Below, in pieces: positions 1 to 7,169 of a stretch of DNA of 64,000 bases. Positions within the stretch are counted from its first letter, which is position 1. Each line of letters begins with the position of its first letter. The notes below the pieces were generated by a model. The model was not told where the DNA came from and did not search any database. It saw only the letters and a list, made by a program, of their open reading frames with translations. Source of the DNA: Arthrobacter sp. EpRS71 (lineage in GTDB: Bacteria; Actinomycetota; Actinomycetes; Actinomycetales; Micrococcaceae). The translations under genes and the position numbers were made by a program. The stretch is taken from contig NZ_LNUV01000006.1 in NCBI RefSeq assembly GCF_001512285.1, forward strand, positions 1,035,273-1,099,272, given 5' to 3'.

Positions 1-218
1 GTGGGGTTTGGGATACCAGGGGTGATGAACTTGGCTTTGTCGCCACAGCGTGCTAGGACATACCGCGGTTTCGATGGCCCTTGGAGTCTCAGCCATCGAT
101 CAACGAAAGCCAGGCGCGTTGTGCGTGCCGGCCAATTCCTTTCCTGGATGAACCCACACCTAATCGCGTGCGAGCATTTGCGCTCCACGTCATTCTCGAT
201 CACCAAGAGTTCGGCCAT
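1..218 (-). CDS. partial hypothetical ORF running off the left edge
   Basis: A reading frame with ATG at 218 stays open for 72 codons to the window edge and starts MAELLVIENDVERKC. A 27-codon ORF (304 to 221, starting MVDHKIANL after a GGGAG ribosome-binding site) ends 2 bases upstream of this ATG, so the two could be a small leading gene plus this one, or one frameshifted gene. I recognise no family. The competing plus-strand frame here is rich in Arg, Ser and Pro and looks like a shadow. Low confidence because most of the gene is outside the window. Confidence 0.3.
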   Translation of the reverse strand, partial: MAELLVIENDVERKCSHAIRCGFIQERNWPARTTRLAFVDRWLRLQGPSKPRYVLARCGDKAKFITPGIPNP

Positions 219-304
219 CTTCACACCCTTTGGGCCGCCGAGCCGGCCTTGCCTTCAGCTGGCAAGTAGCCGCTGATGAGATTTGCAATCTTGTGGTCAA
301 CCAT

Positions 305-471
305 TCGTATCTCCCGACTAGGGAGGTGGCCAGCCTCCAGAAGTAAGTGAGTAGTCCTCTCCTACCGAGGAGCCTCGTACAAGATCGTTGGTATTGTTAG
401 CCGGTTGTTGGTGACCCTTTAGTCATTCACAGCTGCCCATCTCATCCGTCACTCGCTGTATCCAGGAAAAA
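305..471. other. intergenic region before the lipoprotein gene
   Basis: No coding frame is supported here. The stretch should hold the promoter of the lipoprotein gene that follows, but no convincing -35/-10 pair stands out. Confidence 0.4.
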
Positions 472-1473
472 ATGAAGATCACGATTGCTACCGCATTTGC
501 AGCGGTCTTGCTGGCAACAATTACGGCATGTGGGTCGAATGCCCCGCCCGCGAATTTGTCGCCAAGCGGTACGCCAGCTGTCTCTCAATCGCCAACTACT
601 CTTCCGGATGTGCAGGGCAAGAGGGCTGTGGACGCACGGAGCGAGCTTCGCAGCCTCGGCTTCGATGCATCCTTCTTCGACGCCAACGGGAACGAGTGGT
701 TGAAGGATTACCCGGATACAGATGTTTTGGTTGTTGGGACCGAACCAGCCGCACATGAAGCAAAGCCAGATGGTGTGGTCCGCATCATCACAAACGTTAG
801 CGAAGCGGAACAGAAAGCTGCTGCTTCAGCAAAAGCCGAGAAGGCTGCACAGGCGACTCTTGCCCTCAGATACACGTACACCTGCGGAGGCGCTGGAACA
901 TCGGAACCTCAAAAGATTTTCAAATCCTACAAAGAGGTCTGGGCCAGCCTGTACTACCACCGGCGGAACGGCTGCTCCCTTTACCTTGACGGAACCAGCG
1001 TCTACGACACTACGAAGCTCTTGCCTCGAGAGCAGAAGATCGTTGACATTGTTGCGATTAACGGCGGCGATGCAAGCATCCCTGGCTTCGCCTACGCGTC
1101 CGTTTTCGACTTGTGTGCAATCGACAACCCTGACTATGCCGATGAGTTGCCAGCCAAGCCTCAGTGGAAGAAGGCTGAGGCTTTGGCTGCCCTTGCTATG
1201 TGCCCGGATGCCCCTCACGCTGCGGCCTTAGAGGAAGCCGCGCACGCGGTGCAGATCAGCGATGGCAACAAGATTGTCGGAAAAGACATGGAGGCTGGAA
1301 CCTACCGAACCAAGCCGGGTGTGAAAAATTGCTACTGGTCCAGGAACACCGGTTCAGGGAGTATCATCTCAAACGATTTCGTGGGCTTCGCCCCGGACGG
1401 CGCCATAGCGACGGTGTACGCAGGTGAAGGCTTCGAGTCTTCAGGGTGCGGTATTTGGACCAAGATAAGCTAG
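472..1473 (+). CDS. secreted lipoprotein with PASTA-like segment
   Basis: 333 residues. The N-terminus is a lipoprotein signal peptide with a lipobox ending at Cys20 (TITAC), so the protein should be anchored on the outer face of the membrane. Residues about 42-110 (LPDVQGKRAVDARSELRSL...) resemble a PASTA-type repeat. This is followed by an Ala/Lys/Glu-rich helix (about 112-125) and a Cys-containing middle part. The C-terminal about 80 residues (VGKDMEAGTYRT, then CYWSR, then SSGCGIW) match a domain often found at the end of actinobacterial lipoproteins of unknown function. An AGGA sits just before the ATG. It is transcribed alone. The role is unknown; peptidoglycan or surface binding is only an inference from the PASTA-like part. 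Confidence 0.8.
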   Translation: MKITIATAFAAVLLATITACGSNAPPANLSPSGTPAVSQSPTTLPDVQGKRAVDARSELRSLGFDASFFDANGNEWLKDYPDTDVLVVGTEPAAHEAKPDGVVRIITNVSEAEQKAAASAKAEKAAQATLALRYTYTCGGAGTSEPQKIFKSYKEVWASLYYHRRNGCSLYLDGTSVYDTTKLLPREQKIVDIVAINGGDASIPGFAYASVFDLCAIDNPDYADELPAKPQWKKAEALAALAMCPDAPHAAALEEAAHAVQISDGNKIVGKDMEAGTYRTKPGVKNCYWSRNTGSGSIISNDFVGFAPDGAIATVYAGEGFESSGCGIWTKIS

Positions 1474-1640
1474 ATGGCCGTTTCCGCCCACAATTAGGCC
1501 TCCTGCCGTCCTCGAAGCCGTGTACGGTGACCGCGTAGGTGCCCTACAGCGAAGCCGCAAATATCGTTTTTCCCGTCAACTGAAATATCTATTGAATGAT
1601 CAAGCCTGCACAGCTTGGCTACACAAGGAGTCCTAGACAG

Positions 1641-2306
1641 ATGGCCAGCCTTCCGCAAAATATCCACGCCTACTCCTCAGAGCTAACTGTCTCTTCAGCG
1701 ACCCTCGACCGATATGGTCGCCGAGATGATGAGGGACTCACCTCCGCAATTACTGAATACATGCGCCGCTCTGGTTTTTTCATCAGGGCGACAGAACCTA
1801 CCGGTCTCGGGGGCGGACCCATCGAGATAAAGGTTTCTGTGGGGATGATCATTGGCGCGCTCAAGGCCGTCGGAGCTGCTGTCCGGTGGGTTGTGGACAA
1901 AGTACGGAAGCGCCAACTTGCTCAGCTGAATACCCGCCTACCCATGGTCTGGATCCAGTTTTCTGCGAAGCATGTAGGCGGCTCGCTACCACTCCCAGAT
2001 GCTGGCTTGCTTGCGGGTATCGCAGCAGTTCTTCCTGGTCTTCTTGAGCACCTCGAAGATAAGTTCCCCAATCGTCAGTATATGATAGGGGCAGTCTCAA
2101 ATTGGTACGAGAATCCCAATGACTACCGCCATTCCAGGCGAATCAGTTTTGAAATGGCAGCCGCGCATGTCACTGTGGGGCGACTTCTGCGGATCACTCA
2201 GATACTGGAAGATGACCTTTCTTGCTCACTGATTGCAGTGAGGATTATTAAGACCAAAAGATGGCTTCCTCTGCGGGTCAAAGTTGAAAAGGTAAAGTCA
2301 CGATAG
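1641..2306 (+). CDS. hypothetical protein
   Basis: 221 residues from ATG 1641 (MASLPQNIHAYSSEL), chosen because an AAGGAG lies about 15 bases upstream; an in-frame ATG at 1596 would add 15 residues. No family is recognised. Residues about 72-100 form a hydrophobic/amphipathic helix (SVGMIIGALKAVGAAVRWVV) followed by basic residues, which could be a membrane-associated segment. The rest is mixed alpha/beta. It shares the direction of the lipoprotein upstream but is separated by over 160 bases, so it is probably its own unit. It belongs to the accessory stretch at the left of the window. Confidence 0.6.
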   Translation: MASLPQNIHAYSSELTVSSATLDRYGRRDDEGLTSAITEYMRRSGFFIRATEPTGLGGGPIEIKVSVGMIIGALKAVGAAVRWVVDKVRKRQLAQLNTRLPMVWIQFSAKHVGGSLPLPDAGLLAGIAAVLPGLLEHLEDKFPNRQYMIGAVSNWYENPNDYRHSRRISFEMAAAHVTVGRLLRITQILEDDLSCSLIAVRIIKTKRWLPLRVKVEKVKSR

Positions 2307-2407
2307 GAACTATATGTAGTGTGCGGTTTAGAGCACGCGCAAATAGGTAAGTCTCGGATGAGCTACTGGAAGCTGTTCATGTTTGAAATTCCAGGCTGCC
2401 CATTTTC

Positions 2408-2875
2408 TTAGGGGTTCGAATACACGGGGGTATCCCACCGTTCGTATGATTCATCATCCGAACCATGAGAATATAAGGAGCTTCGCTTCGGAACTCTCCT
2501 GAAGAACCTGCTCCGGATCCCGTGCTCCTTATACACGATGGATATCATCTCAACGCTTGAGGAGGGACTCACCGACACAAGTTCAGTGTCGCCCCTGCGA
2601 TAAACCCTCAGCGGGATGCCTGCTGGAGTCATGATTCCAAACTCTAGCCCGGAACATTTCTGCCCATACTCAAACCTGCGAATCTCTGCCGGCTTCCGGT
2701 GGACGCGTTCAAGCAGCCAGAGCCCACCACCGACCGCTGTGAATTTCCAAGGAGATTCCATGCCTACCTGGCGCCAGTCGAGATAGGCAACGGCCAGTGC
2801 GCAGAGGGCTATCGTCGTTCCAACGATGCTGACTATCAACGCCCAGAGCGCTAGGACATCACCAATTTCCGTCAC
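2408..2875 (-). CDS. hypothetical single-span membrane protein
   Basis: 155 residues if translated from GTG 2875 (VTEIGDVLALWALIVSIVG); an ATG at 2935 would add 20 residues of low-complexity sequence and is less likely. One transmembrane helix lies at residues about 6-32 (ALWALIVSIVGTTIALCALA), followed by a soluble C-terminal domain of about 120 residues rich in Arg and Ser. The fold (short TM plus a compact beta-rich domain) resembles small membrane-anchored sensor-like proteins, but no family is recognised. It is convergent with the gene to its left. Confidence 0.5.
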   Translation of the reverse strand: MTEIGDVLALWALIVSIVGTTIALCALAVAYLDWRQVGMESPWKFTAVGGGLWLLERVHRKPAEIRRFEYGQKCSGLEFGIMTPAGIPLRVYRRGDTELVSVSPSSSVEMISIVYKEHGIRSRFFRRVPKRSSLYSHGSDDESYERWDTPVYSNP

Positions 2876-3509
2876 AATTTTCTTTCTCTCGGAGGGCGCT
2901 TGGCAGCAGCTCGACCGTTCGCCTGAAAAGTCCATGCCACGCTTTGCTTACGCATCGGCGAGGAGACAAGCATTTTCGCTTTCGGACAATCCGGAACGTT
3001 AGGTCGAATATCTAGACTCCGGCTAAATGTACCAAAGTAGTTCCAACGCTTTAGACTCCATTGGTGTGATCCGGATTGCTCTACAGATCCTGATCAAGGA
3101 GCGATCATAGGACCCGCCCACATGTCCCAGCGTCCCACGAAATGAGAACGGCCTGCAGGGGCCTCCGGGGGTACTGAACGATCAAAGAGCGATCTGTCTG
3201 CCAAGGACAGCCCCAACACAGGGGCACCAGAAAGCAACTGCTGATGAAGAATTCGCACGAATGTCCGAAGGCGGTGCCTTGTGATGATCAGGTCGATCCC
3301 GTTGTGGACAAGCTTGATCACCAGCCTCACGACTGCACCGGAGTAGTAGTTATAAGATGGCCAACCCAGGGATGGGCGTTCGAAGCTGTATGCGGGTACA
3401 TACGACGTCATGCTTCTGGAGATCGTTGATTACTTCGATTTCCAACGCATGGTTGGGCTTGGTACCCAGGCCAGGAAGCGGGCACCGGTGACTTTCGACA
3501 GGGCCTCAA
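2876..3509. other. gene-free stretch, about 630 bases
   Basis: I see no supported gene. A minus-strand frame at 3094-3411 (105 codons) and a plus-strand frame at 3244-3429 are open but show no domain, no convincing ribosome-binding site and no neighbour logic. The segment may be the remnant of a lost gene. Confidence 0.4.
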
Positions 3510-4631
3510 TTAGCCACCGTCTATCAGGCGGAGCCGTGGTCGCCTGTCTACCTCTCCTAGCAGATCCCTAACCTGCCGAGGGCTGATCTTTAGAGCATCG
3601 GCAATTACGGGAGCTCCCGCGCCGTAGTCGGCGGCTAGTTCGGCAGCTTTTTTCAGTAGCGTCGGCACTTCTCCTGGATAGGCACTGGTCGGATCCGCTG
3701 TGGGGTCCTCGGTCATGGTTAGGCGTTGGTACGCTCTGCGCGCCGATGATTCGGTGGTTCGACCCCGTTCGACCATCCTGCGGATAAGCGAGTGGGGCGA
3801 GACTCCCCAAGTCCGTCCGATGCGATCCAAAGTTGCCAAATCGAGTCTCTGGGGGAGGGACGAGTCCATATCTGTTGCGGGTGTCAGGAAAGCAGCGGCA
3901 AACTCGTCCGCTTCGTTCTCAAGCGCTGCGCTGTACTCGGAAGAATCAGAGTGGAGCAGAAGGTGGCCGATTTCATGTGCAATTGAGAATCGGTGGCGAA
4001 AGACGTTTTCGCTGCGCCGCGGTGTAGTGACGAGGATAGGACGATCGAGTATCACGACCGAAAAGGCATCAACCGAATCGATCTCGCCCAACGGGCGGAC
4101 TGCAACCACGATGCCGTGCGATTCTGCGGTTGCAACCAAGTGGCGCACAGGTCCTCGAGGAAGTCCCCAGTGATGGCGCAATAGGGCTGCCGCGTCAGAC
4201 GGCGGGGTGCCGGCTGGAATGACGGGTAAGTCAACTTCCGGGAGCTTGACGTGGCGTTCTAGGACGAACGTCAATTCCCACATCAAAGTTGCGGTAGCCA
4301 GGGCCCTTTGCCGTTCGCTGACGCGGGCAGACCGCAAGCTCCGAAAGTGAGCATGCACGGTATCAATTCTGGCGAGTGGTCGGCCAGCGCCGAAAAAGCT
4401 CGGGTGCACATCCAGCACCTTCGCTAAACGATCGAGTACATCGACACGAGGCGAGTTCACCCCCGCCTCATATTGACCGATTGCGGCTGCAGACACACCG
4501 ACTTCGGTGGCTAAGTCTGTTTTGCTGACGCCCGTGCGAACACGTGCTTGGGTTAGCCGGGCAGGCTCGAAACGACCGAATGTTTGTTTGACGGCGCCAA
4601 GCTCAAATAGACCAGGGGCGTCGTCATGCAT
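3510..4631 (-). CDS. XRE-type HTH regulator fused to M78 (ImmA/IrrE) metallopeptidase
   Basis: 373 residues from ATG 4631 (MHDDAPGLFELG); this start makes an ATGCATGA overlap of 8 bases with the gene upstream. Residues 27-80 are a helix-turn-helix of the XRE type (KTDLATEVGVSAAAIGQYE). Residues about 165-300 are an ImmA/IrrE peptidase with an intact HExxH zinc motif (H219-E220-I-G-H223). The C-terminus has two further predicted helical HTH-like segments. Proteins of this architecture act as repressors and/or cleave a partner regulator in phage, ICE and toxin-antitoxin settings. The strict translational coupling to the upstream gene suggests the two products work together. The substrate is not visible from sequence. 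Confidence 0.85.
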   Translation of the reverse strand: MHDDAPGLFELGAVKQTFGRFEPARLTQARVRTGVSKTDLATEVGVSAAAIGQYEAGVNSPRVDVLDRLAKVLDVHPSFFGAGRPLARIDTVHAHFRSLRSARVSERQRALATATLMWELTFVLERHVKLPEVDLPVIPAGTPPSDAAALLRHHWGLPRGPVRHLVATAESHGIVVAVRPLGEIDSVDAFSVVILDRPILVTTPRRSENVFRHRFSIAHEIGHLLLHSDSSEYSAALENEADEFAAAFLTPATDMDSSLPQRLDLATLDRIGRTWGVSPHSLIRRMVERGRTTESSARRAYQRLTMTEDPTADPTSAYPGEVPTLLKKAAELAADYGAGAPVIADALKISPRQVRDLLGEVDRRPRLRLIDGG

Positions 4632-5325
4632 CTGGCTGTGTCCCCTCCTGTTCCTGTGGGGCGATCTTGGGTTCATTCGGTGTGCCGCTATCGAACGACT
4701 CGACGTAGATCGCAGCATCGTCGACGTTGACTTGGGGCGCCCAAAGGGTTTCCTGCCCGTGCAACCTGACGTCTCCGCTCTCTTTGTCGAGCTCGGCCAC
4801 TGCCCACACAATCGACTGCAGCTGCCGGGGTGTCGACTGGATCATGACGAGCACCAGTGGCATAACATCATCGGCCGCCCGTACAACTCTCCCGAGTTCG
4901 TCTACTTCCGGCGAATCATTCACTGACGTCAACTCGGGCTCGCCAGTGAAACCTGGCTCGAATAGGGTCGGGTCAAGGAGCTCCGCAGCAAAACCATTCA
5001 ATCGCGTCGGACTTGATGCGAACGAGGAGATCGCATCAACAGAGTCCGGTACACGCCAGACGTAAACCAGGCAGTCGTTCACGACCGGAAGCTTGTATCC
5101 GGCCGGAGGCAATCTGTACGTCCTGTATCCCCTCGCTTTCATCGCGTCCTGGACGTCGTCCAAAAGGTCACGCCACTGACTCCCGAATCCCATCCCATAG
5201 CGTGACTCCGAGACTTGATGCGCCTCCGCGGAGCGATCGTGCCTGTAGCGCACAACATCTACCAGAAGCGGGCGCACGTCGTTTGCTTGCTCGCCGAGGG
5301 CGGCGGCAGGTGAGACTGGGACCAC
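4624..5325 (-). CDS. hypothetical protein coupled to an XRE/M78 protein
   Basis: 233 residues, first gene of a two-gene operon with the XRE/M78 protein. No domain is recognised. The N-terminal part (residues about 5-110) contains an Arg/Tyr-rich segment and WRDLLDDVQDAMKARGY. The C-terminal part is acidic, with a Pro/Glu-rich tail. Small proteins encoded immediately before an ImmA/IrrE-type gene are often the toxin, the protease target or the substrate adaptor; that role is inferred only from position. A GGAGG-type site precedes the start (GGAGGTCCCCC upstream of the first codon). Confidence 0.7.
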   Translation of the reverse strand: MVPVSPAAALGEQANDVRPLLVDVVRYRHDRSAEAHQVSESRYGMGFGSQWRDLLDDVQDAMKARGYRTYRLPPAGYKLPVVNDCLVYVWRVPDSVDAISSFASSPTRLNGFAAELLDPTLFEPGFTGEPELTSVNDSPEVDELGRVVRAADDVMPLVLVMIQSTPRQLQSIVWAVAELDKESGDVRLHGQETLWAPQVNVDDAAIYVESFDSGTPNEPKIAPQEQEGTQPDA

Positions 5326-5999
5326 TGGGGGACCTCCTGAGTCGGGGCTAGGAGCCGCGGAGCCGGCCCCAAGTGACTTTAGTATCGCACACGTTTCGAG
5401 CGTTTTTGCTTTAGTTTGACATGCTGGATGGCGCGTCCTGGCTTGGCAACCTCAGGCAACTGCTCGCCCGGACGAGACGCAAGGGTGGCGTGGGGATGTC
5501 CTGCAGAGCGAGGGCATGTCGATGAGGAACGAGCGGATGACAAGCGCACATAACCAGTCCGACAGTCGAATCGGGGTCCGCCCGAACCAGATCATCGGTA
5601 GCATCCCTGTAAGCATCTTTCAGGGACTCCACCCCGGGAGCAACATCCATTAGCTTCATCTGCGCATCCACGGCACCTATTTCATCATGCCGAAAGCACT
5701 GGCCTAGATCGTCGCCGACTTCGGCGCTTTCGGAAAAATGAAACTGAATTGCAGGGGAGTGGCCAGCCAGTCGTGACCGTCACACTCGTCTTCTAGCAAC
5801 ACTCACAGGCGCTGGACGTCGCGGGCCCGACTTTGTTTGTCGCTTCTGCACCACCCGCTGCGCCAGGCTTTTTGATGTGGTTGTTAAAGACCAAAGAGTC
5901 GTTTTCGAGGGCTAGGCGTAGCTGGATTCTGGGCTCTCATTCGTCGGAATACGGTGTGGCCAAAGTGGCGCCTGGATTCTCTGTCGTAGTGTCTCTATC
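5326..5999. other. gene-free stretch with a possible decayed minus-strand gene
   Basis: No intact gene is supported. On the minus strand the frame from about 5770 to 5411 reads like protein in its first half (for example GDDLGQCFRHDEIGAVDAQ and MDVAPGVESLKDAYRDATD) and becomes Pro/Ser/Arg-rich nonsense after about codon 90. A neighbouring frame upstream reads DGHDWLATPLQF, as if one gene had been frameshifted near the TTTCATTTTTCC run. This may be a gene relic; I do not name a family. The stretch must also carry the promoter of the minus-strand XRE operon and of the plus-strand gene at 6000. Confidence 0.35.
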
Positions 6000-6986
6000 A
6001 TGCTGAACGAGGGCCTTGTTTACACGACTGCTGCCAGCTGGCTGTTCGAGGCAGTCAGCAGCCCAGGTGGGGACGTGGTGCTTGCAAGCCCATATTTGTC
6101 ATTTGATGTGTGCAGGGAGTTGGCTGCTTCTGTTGCCCGAAAGGGCGGTTGCTGGCGCGTCTTCACGTGTCTGGATCCAACCGCGGTGGCAAACGGCTAT
6201 CTGTCGGTGGAGGGGCTAAGAACTCTGATGGAGAGCGGGGTTACAGTCAGTCATGTCAACCGCTTGCACGCAAAGATCTTCCTCATCGGCGGCCGCGGTT
6301 TTCTGGGATCTGCCAACCTTACTGGTGCCGGCCTCGGAAGTTCAGCGGCACCCAATCTCGAGATGGGCGTTGATCTTAGTCCCAGCCAAGTCGAAGCTGT
6401 CAGGCATAACATCAGCGTTTGGCGTCATACCGACGTAACTTCTGCGGACCTACAGAAGCTGTCCATCCGGGCACGCCGCCTAAACCAATCTCCCCCGCAC
6501 GGTTCAGGCGAGCTTGATGCTGAGTCAGCACTGGCACAAGTTGAGCAGCTGCTATTAGATGCCCGTGATGGCACGCGGAAGCTATGGCTGAAGGGCGAGT
6601 ACGGCAAACCCGCTCTGGAGCAATGGAGGGGAGATTGGCTTTTCGGGAGCCCTCGGATGGGCAACGGCAGGGGAGAAGGGCGACCGAGTATCAAGCCCCG
6701 CGACCTGGTCATCATTTGCGCGGAGACGCGTGATTGCTATGCCGTGGTGGAAGTAACCTCGGATCCAGAAAAGCTACCTGCCGACTACTGTGAGCTCAGA
6801 GGTGATGAAGCATTACGTTGGCCTTGGGTGAGCCGCACCAAACCACGCTTCGTGCCGGACCGGGTACTGAAACTTAAGGCCCGGGAGCTTGTTGCCAGCA
6901 CGGGAGGTCTGCAAAACGGTCACATGAAGCTGGAATTCGATGAATTCACAGCAGGTGTAAGGGCCCTTGCGAGGCTATTAAGTTAG
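6000..6986 (+). CDS. phospholipase-D-like (PLDc) nuclease family protein
   Basis: 328 residues. The N-terminal half has a single PLD-superfamily HxK motif in the right setting (LHAKIFLIGGRGFLGSANLT, residues about 88-107: H and K of HxK followed by GSANLT). The rest is an unassigned C-terminal domain of about 200 residues with an Arg/Lys-rich end. Proteins with one HKD motif dimerise to build the active site, and in bacteria many are nucleases of restriction or DNA-repair type. Here it stands alone, between the XRE/M78 pair and a large nuclease-like gene, which would fit an accessory defence function. It is not clear whether it cuts DNA or acts on lipid. A 13-bp terminator hairpin follows. 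Confidence 0.75.
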   Translation: MLNEGLVYTTAASWLFEAVSSPGGDVVLASPYLSFDVCRELAASVARKGGCWRVFTCLDPTAVANGYLSVEGLRTLMESGVTVSHVNRLHAKIFLIGGRGFLGSANLTGAGLGSSAAPNLEMGVDLSPSQVEAVRHNISVWRHTDVTSADLQKLSIRARRLNQSPPHGSGELDAESALAQVEQLLLDARDGTRKLWLKGEYGKPALEQWRGDWLFGSPRMGNGRGEGRPSIKPRDLVIICAETRDCYAVVEVTSDPEKLPADYCELRGDEALRWPWVSRTKPRFVPDRVLKLKARELVASTGGLQNGHMKLEFDEFTAGVRALARLLS

Positions 6987-7012
6987 ATGATTGACCTAAC
7001 CTAAGGCGTTCA

Positions 7013-7053
7013 GAAAGCCCACCACGGCGCAGGTTAGGTTGTGGTGGGCTTTC
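7013..7053 (+). terminator. stem-loop terminator after the PLD-like gene
   Basis: Perfect 13-bp inverted repeat, GAAAGCCCACCAC (7013-7025) and GTGGTGGGCTTTC (7041-7053), with a 15-base loop. The right arm ends in TTTC, so it can work for the plus-strand gene and, with GAAA read as TTTC, also in the reverse direction for the convergent gene at 7170. Confidence 0.7.
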
Positions 7054-7169
7054 GGTGAGCAAGAGCGAGTGCCAGAGAGTCAGTGACGAAATTAGTCGTC
7101 TAAGGCGACGCTGCCTTCGCGGCGACCCTTAGCACTAACCGGAGGACGGCACGTACAGTTTCCGGTGCC

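Noticed and set aside
3094..3411. 105-codon minus-strand ORF
   Set aside because: No domain, no ribosome-binding site, and composition suggests a chance frame.
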